From positions 62,001-126,000 of the forward strand of contig JBJKUR010000011.1 of assembly GCA_045563055.1 (NCBI GenBank): DNA of 64,000 nucleotides, written 5' to 3'. The notes beneath the pieces were generated by a model, which was not told the origin of the DNA, made no database searches, and saw nothing but the letters and a program-made list of their open reading frames with translations. Both the position numbers and the translations under genes were made by a program. This document shows positions 25,558 to 35,508 of this stretch, piece by piece. Source of the DNA: Methylaequor sp045563055. GTDB taxonomy: Bacteria > Pseudomonadota > Alphaproteobacteria > Methylaequorales > Methylaequoraceae. Numbering within the stretch: position 1 is the stretch's first letter; each line of letters begins with the position of its first letter.

Positions 25558-26520
25558 ATGTCTCAAAAATTTATTATCACTTATCCAGGTCAGGGTTCTC
25601 AAAAGATTGGAATGGGAAGAGATTTTTTTAAATCACACAGGGTTGCCAAAGAAGTTTTTGAGGAAGTTGACGATTCTCTTGGAGAACGTTTATCCAAAAT
25701 AATTTTTGAGGGGCCGCAAGAGAAACTTACACTTACATCTAACACACAACCAGCCCTCATGGCGGTGAGCATTGCAATTTCAAGAGTTCTAGAATATGAG
25801 ACAAAAAAAAATATTTATGATATCGGTGAGGTTATAATAGGGCATTCTTTAGGAGAATACACAGCTTTATGTAGCCTTGGAGTAATAAATCTAAAACAAA
25901 CGTCTCAATTGCTTAAGATTAGGGGTAAATCAATGCAAAACTCTGTTAAAGAATTAAAAACAAAAATGGTCGCTTCCATAGGTTTAGAGATCCATCGCGT
26001 TGAGAAAGTTATTGACGAAACTCCACTCCCTGTAAACGAAGTTTGTGAAATAGCTAACGATAATTGTACTGGACAGGTTATTTTATCTGGTACGAAGGAT
26101 GGTGTTGATATTATCTCAAACATTTTAAAAAAGGATGGTGCTAGAAGTATTATTGAACTTGAAGTAAGTGCACCATTTCATTGTAGTCTGATGAGACAGC
26201 CTTCAATCGTTATGAAAGAAAATTTAGATAAGATAGAATTTAAGAAATTGAAAAGCAAATTTGTAAGTAATGTAACAGGAAGTTTTGAGTATGATCTAAA
26301 AAATATCAAAGATTTACTCATTCAACAAACTTGTTCCAAAGTTAAGTGGAGACAAAGCATAATTAATTGTATTAAATTATCTAAAAATGTTCTGGAAATT
26401 GGATCCGGAAAAGTGTTATCAGGAATGAATAAAAGAATAAATAAAGATATAAACACCCAAAATATTTCAACTTTAGAGGATCTTGATTTATTCCTTAATT
26501 TAAATAAGGAGAATATATGA
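25558..26520 (+). CDS. fabD: Malonyl-CoA:ACP transacylase FabD
   Basis: The 320-residue product carries the acyltransferase motifs YPGQGSQKIGMG near the N-terminus, the nucleophile Ser97 in GHSLGEY, and the His in APFHCSLM. It loads malonate on acyl carrier protein for fatty-acid synthesis. It opens the fabD-fabG-acpP-fabF operon and overlaps fabG by four bases. Confidence 0.96.
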   Translation: MSQKFIITYPGQGSQKIGMGRDFFKSHRVAKEVFEEVDDSLGERLSKIIFEGPQEKLTLTSNTQPALMAVSIAISRVLEYETKKNIYDIGEVIIGHSLGEYTALCSLGVINLKQTSQLLKIRGKSMQNSVKELKTKMVASIGLEIHRVEKVIDETPLPVNEVCEIANDNCTGQVILSGTKDGVDIISNILKKDGARSIIELEVSAPFHCSLMRQPSIVMKENLDKIEFKKLKSKFVSNVTGSFEYDLKNIKDLLIQQTCSKVKWRQSIINCIKLSKNVLEIGSGKVLSGMNKRINKDINTQNISTLEDLDLFLNLNKENI

Positions 26521-27236
26521 GGAAAGTAATGATAACAGGAGCCACAGGTGGAATTGGAAAAGCAATTTGTAAGTGCTTAAACAGTGAATATGAAATATTC
26601 ATTGTTGGAAGAGATATTGATAAAATTTCGGCGCTGCAAGATGAATTTAGTAATATTACTGGTTCATTTAAATGTGATTTGAGTAATTCTATAGAAATTG
26701 AAAATATGATTAAAGAAATTACAAACAAAAGGATTAGTATTGATATACTTATAAATAATGCTGGAGTAACGGATGACAGCCTATTTATTAGAATGGATAA
26801 AAAAAAGTGGAAAAATGTTATTGAAACCAATCTTAACTCAAATTTCCATCTAACAAGTTCACTTTCCAAGCAAATGATAAAAAATAAATGGGGTAGAATT
26901 ATAAATATTACATCTGTAATTGGACACACTGGAAATTTTGGTCAAAGTAATTACAGCGCATCAAAAGCAGGAATAATTGCAATGTCAAAATCTGTTGCCT
27001 TAGAATTAGCAAAGAGAAACATAACTGTTAATTGTATATCTCCAGGTTTTATTGAAACCTCCATGACATCAGTTTTGTCAGAGGAGCAAAAGAAAACTAT
27101 TATTGAAAAGATTCCTATTGGTGATATTGGTTCTCCAATGGATGTTGCATATTGTGTACAGTTCTTAGCCTCCGATAAATCAAAATATATAACTGGCCAA
27201 ACACTTCATGTTAACGGGGGATTGGCTATGTTATAA
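26517..27236 (+). CDS. fabG: 3-oxoacyl-ACP reductase FabG
   Basis: The 239-residue SDR has TGATGGIGKA (nucleotide binding, 7-16), NNAG (80-83), Ser133, and the catalytic pair Tyr146/Lys150 in YSASK. The C-terminus (HVNGGLAML) is characteristic of FabG. It reduces beta-ketoacyl-ACP with NADPH. An AAGGAG site lies upstream within the end of fabD. Confidence 0.96.
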   Translation: MRKVMITGATGGIGKAICKCLNSEYEIFIVGRDIDKISALQDEFSNITGSFKCDLSNSIEIENMIKEITNKRISIDILINNAGVTDDSLFIRMDKKKWKNVIETNLNSNFHLTSSLSKQMIKNKWGRIINITSVIGHTGNFGQSNYSASKAGIIAMSKSVALELAKRNITVNCISPGFIETSMTSVLSEEQKKTIIEKIPIGDIGSPMDVAYCVQFLASDKSKYITGQTLHVNGGLAML

Positions 27237-27304
27237 TATAATTGATTTAAAATAAAAAACATTTATTAATATATTGAATAAACATTTTTAAATAAGGAAC
27301 TTAC

Positions 27305-27541
27305 ATGAGTGATATAGCAGACAAAGTGAAAAAAATAGTAGTTGAACATCTTGGCGTAGAAAAAGATAAAGTTATTGAGTCAGCAAGCTTTGTTGATGAC
27401 CTTGGTGCTGATAGTCTTGATACCGTGGAATTGGTTATGGCTTTTGAAGAAGAATTTAATGTAGAAATTCCAGATGATGTCGCTGAAAAAATAACCACTA
27501 TCAAAGAAGCGATTCAGCACATTGAGAACTCCCAAAATTAA
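27305..27541 (+). CDS. acpP: Acyl carrier protein
   Basis: The 78-residue acidic product has the phosphopantetheine site Ser37 in DLGADSLDTVEL. It carries the growing acyl chain. It is preceded by AAGGA and the fabF ATG follows the stop directly with no gap. The 68-base gap before it is the largest in the operon and may hold a promoter of its own, though no clear hexamers stand out. Confidence 0.98.
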   Translation: MSDIADKVKKIVVEHLGVEKDKVIESASFVDDLGADSLDTVELVMAFEEEFNVEIPDDVAEKITTIKEAIQHIENSQN

Positions 27542-28795
27542 ATGAGAAGAGTGGTTGTTACAGGTATCGGAATGTGTACCCCACTCGGATTTGGTCACGA
27601 GCATTGCTGGAAAAGTCTTGTATCATCTAAATCTGGTATAAGAAGACTCTCTGGATTTGAAACAGAAGATCTGAAATCTAAAATTGGTGGCCAGTTACCA
27701 TTAGAGGGCAACTCTAGTTTATTCCCTGATAACGTAATTGAGTTAAAAGATAGAAAAAAAATTGAACCTTTCATAGAATATGCACTCATTGCAGCAAAAG
27801 AAGCTATAGACGATTCTGGATGGATTGCTAACGATAACAATAAATCTTGTAGGACTGGTGTAATGGTTGGCTCAGGGATAGGAGGTTTAGATGGTATTAG
27901 AAAAAGTGCTGAAAATCTAAAAAAAAGTCCAAGAAAAATCTCTCCGTTTTTTATACCGTCATGTCTGATAAATCTAGCAAGTGGACACATTTCAATTAAA
28001 TATAATTTTAAAGGACCAAACCATTCGGTTGTTACAGCATGCGCCTCCGGCGCACACGCAATTGGTGACTCTTACAGGATGATAGTTAATGGAGATGCGG
28101 ATGTGATGGTTTCAGGTGGCACAGAATCAGCCTGCACTCGGTTTGGCATAGCAGGGTTTTGTGCGATGAGAGCTCTTTCAACTAATTATAATGAAAGCCC
28201 TGAACAAGCATCAAGACCATGGGACAAAGATAGGGATGGATTTGTGTTATCTGAAGGGTCTGGAATTGTTGTACTAGAAGAATATGAACATGCAATAAAA
28301 CGCTCAGCCAACATTTACGCAGAATTAGTTGGTTATGGATTATCCGGTGACGCGTATCATCCCACAGCTCCAGCTTCAGACGGTGATGGTGGTTATCGAG
28401 CAATGAATATGGCCTTGAATAATGCGAATATTTCCAGTGATGATATTGAATATATAAACGCTCACGGAACATCAACACCACTTGGAGATGAGATTGAATT
28501 TAATGCAGTAAAAAGGCTTTTTGAGAAAAACACCAAACAACTTTTAATGTCTTCTACAAAATCATCAACTGGTCATCTCTTAGGTGCATCTGGGTCAATT
28601 GAAGCTATCTTCTCAATTCTATCAATAAAAGATGGTATAATACCCCCAACATTAAATCTCGAAAACGTATCAGAAAATTGTACTGGTATTAATTTAGTTC
28701 CAAAACAAAGTATAGAGAAGAAAATAAATTTTGCTTTATCAAATTCCTTTGGTTTTGGTGGAACCAATGTTTCCTTGATTTTTAAAAGAATTTAA
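27542..28795 (+). CDS. fabF: 3-oxoacyl-ACP synthase II FabF
   Basis: The 417-residue product has the Cys-His-His triad of elongating ketosynthases: Cys167 in TACASGAHAIGD, His308 in NAHGTSTPLGD and His345 in STGHLLGASG. It condenses malonyl-ACP with acyl-ACP. It begins at the base after the acpP stop. Confidence 0.97.
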   Translation: MRRVVVTGIGMCTPLGFGHEHCWKSLVSSKSGIRRLSGFETEDLKSKIGGQLPLEGNSSLFPDNVIELKDRKKIEPFIEYALIAAKEAIDDSGWIANDNNKSCRTGVMVGSGIGGLDGIRKSAENLKKSPRKISPFFIPSCLINLASGHISIKYNFKGPNHSVVTACASGAHAIGDSYRMIVNGDADVMVSGGTESACTRFGIAGFCAMRALSTNYNESPEQASRPWDKDRDGFVLSEGSGIVVLEEYEHAIKRSANIYAELVGYGLSGDAYHPTAPASDGDGGYRAMNMALNNANISSDDIEYINAHGTSTPLGDEIEFNAVKRLFEKNTKQLLMSSTKSSTGHLLGASGSIEAIFSILSIKDGIIPPTLNLENVSENCTGINLVPKQSIEKKINFALSNSFGFGGTNVSLIFKRI

Positions 28796-28797
28796 AG

Positions 28798-29748
28798 GTG
28801 ATTAGACATATTGTTTTTTTTTTTATTATCATAATTAACATTATATTCTTAAACTTTTTTCATCAAAAAAAAATACTTAACGAAACAAAGGTCATAATTT
28901 TACCTGGCATGAAATTAGACCAAATTTCAAATACATTGATAGAAAATTCGCTTATAGAAAGTAATTTTTTATTTTCATTATGGGTAAAAATTAACTTTGC
29001 AGAAAAGAACCTTAAGTTTGGAGAATATAAATTTGAGGATAAAGTATCAGTATTTGAAATTTTAAAAAAGTTAAGAAAAGGCGAAACCATAAGTAGAAAA
29101 ATAACAATTATAGAAGGTTCTTCCAAAAATGACCTTTTAAATTTATTAAATGAAATTGACCCAGAAAATATACTTAGTATAGAAGATATCCCAGATAAAA
29201 TTGTGGCTAATACGTACTTTTATAGTGTGACAGATAAGAATGACAGAATTTTAAAACATATTGTTAAGAAAAGTAATAATATAATTGAAAAAATATGGAA
29301 TAACAGAGACATTAATTCGCCTCTAAACACCCCAAATGAGCTTAGTATATTGGCTTCTATTGTTGAGAAAGAAACATCATTGAAAGATGAAAAGCCTTTA
29401 ATCGCTGGCGTTTTTTATAATAGATTTAAAAACAATATGAGACTTCAATCAGATCCAACAGTAGTCTATGCTATCACTCAAGGAAAAAGAAAATTAAATA
29501 GAAAACTATTAAGGAAAGATCTAAAAATTAAATCAAAATACAATACTTACTCGGTTAAAGGACTCCCCCCATCACCTATTTGTTTTCCAGGAATAGAATC
29601 CCTAGAGGGTTCAGCAAATCCAATTAAAAGTGATTTTCTTTATTTTGTTTCTAATTATACTGATGGTGGGCATATATTCGCAAAGAGTTATAAGGAACAT
29701 TTAAAAAATATAAAGAGGGTGAAGAATCTAAGGAAAGAATATGAATGA
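28798..29748 (+). CDS. mltG: Endolytic murein transglycosylase MltG
   Basis: The 316-residue product has one N-terminal membrane helix (about 4-20), a LysM-like stretch (LPGMKLDQISNTLIEN), and the YceG domain with the catalytic Glu in SIVEKET and the motif GVFYNRF. LQSDPTVVYA and GLPPSPICFPG are family hallmarks. MltG cleaves nascent glycan strands and sets their length. The start is GTG. mltG after fabF is a common proteobacterial arrangement. Confidence 0.94.
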   Translation: MIRHIVFFFIIIINIIFLNFFHQKKILNETKVIILPGMKLDQISNTLIENSLIESNFLFSLWVKINFAEKNLKFGEYKFEDKVSVFEILKKLRKGETISRKITIIEGSSKNDLLNLLNEIDPENILSIEDIPDKIVANTYFYSVTDKNDRILKHIVKKSNNIIEKIWNNRDINSPLNTPNELSILASIVEKETSLKDEKPLIAGVFYNRFKNNMRLQSDPTVVYAITQGKRKLNRKLLRKDLKIKSKYNTYSVKGLPPSPICFPGIESLEGSANPIKSDFLYFVSNYTDGGHIFAKSYKEHLKNIKRVKNLRKEYE

Positions 29749-30367
29749 GAAACATAGGAAGGGATTAATGTTGGTCTTATCATCACCTTCTGGAGCTGGA
29801 AAGACTTCTATATGTAAAAAAATTTTAAGTTTAGACAATGAAATTCAAATGTCTATTTCTTACACAACTAGAGTAAAAAGAAAAAGTGAAAAACATTCAG
29901 AGGATTATTTTTTTATTTCCAAAGAAAAATTTGAAAAATTAAAAAATCAAAATTTTTTTGTTGAGCATGCAAATGTTTTCGATAATTGGTATGGTACTCC
30001 TAAAAAATTCATTGAAGATAACCTTAACAAAGGTTTGGATGTAATGTTTGATATTGATTGGCAAGGCGCTCAGAAGTTATCAGAGTTTTCAAAAAATGAC
30101 GTAGTTTCAATATTTATTTTACCACCCAGTAATAGAATTCTTTTAGATAGATTAAGAAAAAGAGCAGAAGATAGTAATGAGACGGTAAATAGAAGAATGA
30201 GTAAAGCAAAATCTGAGATTAGTCATTGGATTGAATATGATTATGTTATTATTAATGAAGATTTAGATAAATGTTCTTCTGAGGTCCTAAATATTTTAAA
30301 AGCTGAGAGGAAAAAAAGAAATAGACAAAAATTTATCTTTGACTTTATAGAAAAATTATTGAATTAG
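29741..30367 (+). CDS. gmk: Guanylate kinase
   Basis: The 208-residue product has P-loop SSPSGAGKT (14-22), GMP-binding motifs SYTTRVKRKSE and EDYFFISKEKFEKL, and the DIDWQGAQ segment. It phosphorylates GMP to GDP. It overlaps mltG by eight bases. The yicC-type gene often found before gmk in alphaproteobacteria is absent. Confidence 0.96.
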   Translation: MNEKHRKGLMLVLSSPSGAGKTSICKKILSLDNEIQMSISYTTRVKRKSEKHSEDYFFISKEKFEKLKNQNFFVEHANVFDNWYGTPKKFIEDNLNKGLDVMFDIDWQGAQKLSEFSKNDVVSIFILPPSNRILLDRLRKRAEDSNETVNRRMSKAKSEISHWIEYDYVIINEDLDKCSSEVLNILKAERKKRNRQKFIFDFIEKLLN

Positions 30368-31129
30368 GTATTTTGAGAGTCTCAAATATTCCTCTGGCTT
30401 AATATCTTGGGGTCGCAAGTTAGGGTCAATTCCACAATTAATAATTTTCTCCTCGGAATTTTCTGTAAAATCTTTCAAATTGTTTTTGAGAGTCTTTCTT
30501 TTATGTTTAAAAGAGTTTTTAAGAAGTATGTCTAATTTTTTATATTCAAATTTATAATCCGTTTTTGGTTTGATTCTAATTACCGTGGAAAATACCTTGG
30601 GTTTTGGAAAAAATTTTTCAGGTGAAACGTCGAAAATTCTTTTTACTTCGCTTTGTAATTGAATTAATACTGACAACCTTCCATAAGCTTTTGTCGATAC
30701 ATTAGCAACGAACCTATCTGCGACCTCTTTTTGAACCATAAATACCATATATTCAAATATATTGTTAAGTTTAACCAAATTTATAATTAATGAACTTGCA
30801 ATATTATATGGGAGATTACCAAAAATTAATATTTTCTTTTCACAGAGTTTCGTAAAATCAAAATAAAGCACATCATCAATTAAAAATTCAAAATTATAAG
30901 GATGAGATTGTTTGATTTTGATTAAATTATATTCAAGACTTTTATCCTTCTCAATCACAATTAATTTTTTGGGTTTTTCTCTTAGTATTAGTTTCGTCAA
31001 AGCACCAGCGCCAGGACCAACTTCTATCACGAATTTATCCCTAATGTTTTCAATCGAAATTATTTTGTTTAGAGTAGTAGAATCTTTTAAAAAGTTTTGT
31101 CCAAATTTCTTTTTGAAAAAAAATATCAC
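30356..31129 (-). CDS. rsmA: 16S rRNA dimethyladenosine transferase RsmA (KsgA)
   Basis: The 257-residue product has FGQNFLKD at the N-terminus, the SAM-binding motif EVGPGAGALT and the catalytic NLPYNIAS, all typical of RsmA. It dimethylates two adjacent adenines near the 3' end of 16S rRNA. Its start overlaps the last base of pdxA and its end overlaps gmk on the other strand by 12 bases. Confidence 0.96.
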   Translation of the reverse strand: MIFFFKKKFGQNFLKDSTTLNKIISIENIRDKFVIEVGPGAGALTKLILREKPKKLIVIEKDKSLEYNLIKIKQSHPYNFEFLIDDVLYFDFTKLCEKKILIFGNLPYNIASSLIINLVKLNNIFEYMVFMVQKEVADRFVANVSTKAYGRLSVLIQLQSEVKRIFDVSPEKFFPKPKVFSTVIRIKPKTDYKFEYKKLDILLKNSFKHKRKTLKNNLKDFTENSEEKIINCGIDPNLRPQDIKPEEYLRLSKYLIQ

Positions 31130-32151
31130 TACTTTATTACTTCTTTTAAGAAATTAAATGATGAAAATAAGCTATCCAATTTTGCATTATTTTTATTTGC
31201 AATATCAAAGGCTGGTCCGTGGTCTGGTGAAACTCTTATAAATGGCAGACCACCTGTTACATTTATTGAATTATCAAAATCAAGTGTTTTAATTGGGATT
31301 AACCCTTGATCATGATAAAGACATAATATTCCATCAAATTGATATCTACTTGATTTGTGGAAGCATGAATCACTACTTAAAGGACCGAGAATTTTTATGT
31401 TGTTTTTACTAAATTTTGTCAATACTGGTTTTATTACTCTAATCTCTTCGTTTCCTATAAGTCCCCCTTCACCAGCATGTGGGTTCATACCTGAGATTGC
31501 AATTCTTGGATTTTTTATGTTCCAAAACTTTTGAAGTGATGAACGAAATGAAATCAATTTTTGTTCAATCAATTTTTTTGTCAATTCTTTTTTAACTTCA
31601 AGAAGTGGAATATGAGTTGTAACGAGTCCTACAATGAGGTTGGACCCTTTGTCTACAGGTTTTGTGGTTGAGAGAATCATGATTTCGGTATTCTTCTCAC
31701 CAGTTTTTTTTTTTGCTAAATATGAAAGATATTCTGTTTGTCCATGAAATCTAAATTCTGCTTTTTTTAAAGTTTTTTTACATACGGGTAGAGTTAAAAT
31801 TGCACTCGCTTGTTTTGAATAGACCAACTCAAATGCCTTATTTATAGACTTAATAACATACTTACTATTTCTTGAATCTGGTTTTCCTAAACTTAGTTTA
31901 ATGTTTGCTCTGATATCTATTACTGGTAGTGAATGTTGAAATATTTTTAATGGATCCTCGTTATTTTTTATGGAATGAAAATGAGCATCTAAGTCAAATA
32001 AATTATTTACTTGATGTAATTTTTGAATATCATCAACTAAGATAAAGGGAGGTAATTTTTTTTCTTTTCTTTTTTTCCAAGCCTTGATTATAATCTCAGA
32101 AGAAATTCCAGATGGTTCCCCCATTGTTACTGCGATTGGTTTCTGGCTCAT
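31129..32151 (-). CDS. pdxA: 4-hydroxythreonine-4-phosphate dehydrogenase PdxA
   Basis: The 340-residue product belongs to vitamin B6 synthesis. It begins with AVTMGEPSGISSEI, and metal-ligand regions are HGQTEYL, NPHAGEGG and YHDQGLIPIK. The length and all motifs are normal. It overlaps surA by four bases. The order surA-pdxA-rsmA is conserved in proteobacteria. Confidence 0.95.
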   Translation of the reverse strand: MSQKPIAVTMGEPSGISSEIIIKAWKKRKEKKLPPFILVDDIQKLHQVNNLFDLDAHFHSIKNNEDPLKIFQHSLPVIDIRANIKLSLGKPDSRNSKYVIKSINKAFELVYSKQASAILTLPVCKKTLKKAEFRFHGQTEYLSYLAKKKTGEKNTEIMILSTTKPVDKGSNLIVGLVTTHIPLLEVKKELTKKLIEQKLISFRSSLQKFWNIKNPRIAISGMNPHAGEGGLIGNEEIRVIKPVLTKFSKNNIKILGPLSSDSCFHKSSRYQFDGILCLYHDQGLIPIKTLDFDNSINVTGGLPFIRVSPDHGPAFDIANKNNAKLDSLFSSFNFLKEVIK

Positions 32152-33350
32152 TTGTTAAAAAATTTAATGTTCGTACTTTTTCTTATATTGGATAAAAAGG
32201 TATTTGATAACTGATTAAATTTCTTTGAAAATGCTCTTCTCTCCACATTTTCTCTAGAAATTGAAGGAATTACATTATCAGATTTATTACAAACAAAAAT
32301 CAAATTATATTCTCCATCAATCTCAAATACTTCAGAAAAATTATTTATCAAGGTTTCTTCTAAATATTTTGAATATTCAGCAGATATATCTTTAGCCATG
32401 ACATCTTTTACATTTAATTCCTTTACTGAATCGTTATTGGATATATTTTCTGAGCTATTACAATCAATATCTGATTTCAATACATTTTCAATATTGTTTC
32501 TTTCAACACTGGAAAATTTAACAAATGACAATTTTATTTGTTGTTTGCCAAATTTTCTTTTTTTATTAAGCTTTAGAATTTTGTATCCATTATTTGTTTT
32601 AATATCTCCTTTAATTTCTCCTATTTTCATATTATTTAGAGTTTCTTTTGTGATGTTATCTAAACTGTCTGCTAAGACCCATCCAGCTCTTTTTTTTGTA
32701 TCACTAAATTTTTCGGCAATTAAATCAAAGGATGTACCATCATTTATTAAAGTAATTACATTATTCATTTTTTTTTTGGATGACTTCCAGTCATTAAATT
32801 TATCATTTATAAAATTAATCTCTGAATAATCATACTCTAATTTACCAACCTTATTTTTATAATTATTAATTATGGCATCAATATCAACGGAATTTATAGT
32901 AATTTTAGATGAGAACAATTGTTGTGATAGCTTTTTCCATAACAATTCATTTCTCAACTGTTCTTCTACAATCTCAAAATCTATACCTTGTTCTTCTAAA
33001 AATAATCTAAAATCTTCAAAATCTTCTAAAGGGAAATTATAAACAATGGATGCAAACTCTCTTACTTCTTGAGTATTAGCTATAACTTGAGCTTTGCTTG
33101 CTTCGATTTTTTTTATTTTTTCTATAATTAATAACTCTAGAACTCTATCTCTAACAGAGTCTCTATTCTTTATATTGTCATCAAGCTTTAGTGACTTCAA
33201 AACCAACTTAATTCTTTGTGATAAGTCATATGTGGTAATGGCTTCAGAGTCTACGGATGCAACAAGACCTTCGAATTTATCCTCTGATTTAGAAGGGGCT
33301 ATAGAACAGATTAATAAAAGTAAAGTTAAAAGTTTAAGTTTAGATATCAT
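32148..33350 (-). CDS. surA: Periplasmic chaperone/peptidyl-prolyl isomerase SurA
   Basis: From the ATG at 33350 the product is 400 residues with signal peptide LKLLTLLLLICSIAPSKS and the SurA N-terminal domain (GLVASVDSEAITTYDLSQRI). A parvulin-like region covers about 210-290 and a second degenerate segment follows. A longer frame to 33467 would add 39 residues before the signal and lies within lptD, so it is rejected. SurA escorts outer-membrane proteins, including LptD, to the BAM complex. It overlaps the end of lptD by 11 bases. Confidence 0.88.
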   Translation of the reverse strand: MISKLKLLTLLLLICSIAPSKSEDKFEGLVASVDSEAITTYDLSQRIKLVLKSLKLDDNIKNRDSVRDRVLELLIIEKIKKIEASKAQVIANTQEVREFASIVYNFPLEDFEDFRLFLEEQGIDFEIVEEQLRNELLWKKLSQQLFSSKITINSVDIDAIINNYKNKVGKLEYDYSEINFINDKFNDWKSSKKKMNNVITLINDGTSFDLIAEKFSDTKKRAGWVLADSLDNITKETLNNMKIGEIKGDIKTNNGYKILKLNKKRKFGKQQIKLSFVKFSSVERNNIENVLKSDIDCNSSENISNNDSVKELNVKDVMAKDISAEYSKYLEETLINNFSEVFEIDGEYNLIFVCNKSDNVIPSISRENVERRAFSKKFNQLSNTFLSNIRKSTNIKFFNK

Positions 33351-35508
33351 TTTCCATGATTTCTTTAAGAGAGAATAAAAACATGAAACTGTTTGAAGTT
33401 GGATCCTCTGGGTTGTGTGTATATTTTCTCTTCCAATTGAACGATACTCCAAGACATTCATCTTCATATTTAATTTTTGCCTCTATATTATGAAATTTAA
33501 TAGAATCCTTTTTATCAAATGTAGATGTTGTAGTAAAGCTCCAGAATTCTGTAAATTTTTGATCAAAAGATAAATTAAATTGGTTTTTTCCTTCAACTAT
33601 TGTTTTACCGTTCATATCTACTACTGCTGGGGCATGGATATTATTAATACTAAGAAATGTATTTTTAACTCCAAACATTAAATTTGAATAGGCATTTCTT
33701 ATAGCAAAATTATCTTTATTAAGTGAAAAAAATGAATTGAATGTAATTGATTTACTTGGTGAAAGCTCGATATTTGCAAGAAGATCAGAAAATTTATCAT
33801 TTATTCCTGAGTTCTTAGGAAGATACTTATGATCTTCAAATTGGTAGCTTTGTGCAATTCCAATTTTACTAATGATTGGAGAATTTTTTGATTCCTTTAA
33901 AAATGATAATCCGTAATCAAAACGAGTTATATTATCGGACCTATCATTTCCAGAAAGTCGATTTTTGTTAAAAAGATCAAAATAGTCTAAATCAAAATTA
34001 TTAACATTACTCTCATCAGGTATTTCTCTGTTAAAGGCTTCTGATGTTGATTTGAGAAAAAGAATTTGAGGTTTTAATATGGTGTTATAATTCTTTGTAC
34101 TTTTGATGTATGGTTTTGTTAATTCAACTGTTACCTGTGGGTAGAAAGAAGACCTAAAGTCATTATATTCAAACTTCCCAGTTTTTTTATTTTCAAACTT
34201 CTCTATGTGATAAATACCTCCGTGTAAATGTGCTCCAATATTTATTAATGTCCCATCACTCAGAATTGTTGGGAATGACAAATTCTGATTTAAAAAAAGC
34301 TTCTTTGTTTCATTTCCCGTTGATCTTGTAAGGTTGGAAATTTCTAGTTTTGTATCAAAATTAATTGAATTTAAATACTTCTTTGAGTTCAAGTCTATTA
34401 CTAACCTTGGAAGTATTTTTGGGATCTCCTTTTGATTAATATTTTTTCTTAAATCTTGAAAAAGATAGGATTCAAAACTGTAATAATTTAAATCTCTATG
34501 ATTTCTAAGTTTAACAAACGAGTCTAGAGTGTCGGTATATCCATACTTATAAGTATTAAGATAATTCCTATCTGTAGTACGATTAACTTTAAAATTAAAA
34601 TATGAATTTTCGTTGATATCAAACATTCCTATAGATTTGATATGTCCACGTTTCTGATCTTTTTTAATTTGATTTACTTTCTGATTCCCTACTGTTCCAC
34701 TAAATTCACTGAAAATTTCACCATTTTTAAAGTTTTTTCGATGTTCTATGAAGAGAGCTGGGTTTTTTTTTTGAGAAAATTTGGGAATCACAGTCATATC
34801 TTGGTAATCACTTATTGGTATATAATAGGGAATATCAGAGGCAAAACCAAAATAGTGATTTTGAAGAAAAGTGGGTGATATGAATCCAGCTTTCCTTTTG
34901 ACCATTGGTGAAGCATGAGAAAAATAAGGCAAATAAAAAATACTCTTCCCCTTGAAATCAACAAAAGTGTCATAGTATTTAACACTTAATGCTTTTTTAT
35001 CATGAATTATTTTTTTTGCCCTTAATTGTATAAGTGGGGGGTCATATTTGTTTGTTTGTTTATTCAAACATATTTCACAGGCAGTAAAAACTCCGTTTTC
35101 TAATTTTTCCCAAGATTCTCCTCTTCTTTCCACCCTTTTGGCAGCCAGGCGCAGATAATTTTTATTAATTGTAAAAGTTTGTGAAGGAATATACAAAAAA
35201 TTATCTTCGATAATTGCATTTTTAAGCTCTTGGTCAGCAACAATTTTTTGTGCTTTGAGAATAGAACCATCAGAATTAAAAATTGTTACATTGTCTCGTG
35301 CAGACAAAACATTGGTTGAATTGTTCAAGAAAACCTTTTGAGCATTAAGCTTAAATTGATCATCGACAATCTTAACATCCCCGGTTGCATATATTCTTGT
35401 GTTATCTTTGTCGTAGGTAAATTGATCGGCAGTTATCTCAAGTTCTTCATTGGCGTGAATATTATTTTTTATAAATAAACAAAAAATTAAAATTAAAAAT
35501 TTAACCAT
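33340..35508 (-). CDS. lptD: LPS-assembly outer-membrane protein LptD
   Basis: The 722-residue product has a signal peptide (to about residue 19), an N-terminal LptA-like domain (ITADQFTYDKDNTRIYATGDV) and the long C-terminal beta-barrel with alternating hydrophobic strands. CEICLN (about 142-147) and a late Cys near DECLGVSF may form the disulfide that matures LptD. It inserts lipopolysaccharide into the outer leaflet, so the cell probably makes LPS. It lies between surA and lptG. Confidence 0.93.
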   Translation of the reverse strand: MVKFLILIFCLFIKNNIHANEELEITADQFTYDKDNTRIYATGDVKIVDDQFKLNAQKVFLNNSTNVLSARDNVTIFNSDGSILKAQKIVADQELKNAIIEDNFLYIPSQTFTINKNYLRLAAKRVERRGESWEKLENGVFTACEICLNKQTNKYDPPLIQLRAKKIIHDKKALSVKYYDTFVDFKGKSIFYLPYFSHASPMVKRKAGFISPTFLQNHYFGFASDIPYYIPISDYQDMTVIPKFSQKKNPALFIEHRKNFKNGEIFSEFSGTVGNQKVNQIKKDQKRGHIKSIGMFDINENSYFNFKVNRTTDRNYLNTYKYGYTDTLDSFVKLRNHRDLNYYSFESYLFQDLRKNINQKEIPKILPRLVIDLNSKKYLNSINFDTKLEISNLTRSTGNETKKLFLNQNLSFPTILSDGTLINIGAHLHGGIYHIEKFENKKTGKFEYNDFRSSFYPQVTVELTKPYIKSTKNYNTILKPQILFLKSTSEAFNREIPDESNVNNFDLDYFDLFNKNRLSGNDRSDNITRFDYGLSFLKESKNSPIISKIGIAQSYQFEDHKYLPKNSGINDKFSDLLANIELSPSKSITFNSFFSLNKDNFAIRNAYSNLMFGVKNTFLSINNIHAPAVVDMNGKTIVEGKNQFNLSFDQKFTEFWSFTTTSTFDKKDSIKFHNIEAKIKYEDECLGVSFNWKRKYTHNPEDPTSNSFMFLFSLKEIMENDI

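Noticed and set aside
26495..26929. A 144-codon minus-strand frame opposite fabG
   Set aside because: fabG on the plus strand has all catalytic motifs; the antisense frame is hydrophobic low-complexity sequence with no family features.
32398..32829. A 143-codon plus-strand frame opposite surA
   Set aside because: Antisense shadow of surA with Phe/Leu/Ser-rich content produced by reading Lys/Glu codons backwards.
33351..33467. Longer start of surA at 33467
   Set aside because: The added 39 residues would precede a normal signal peptide and lie wholly within lptD.
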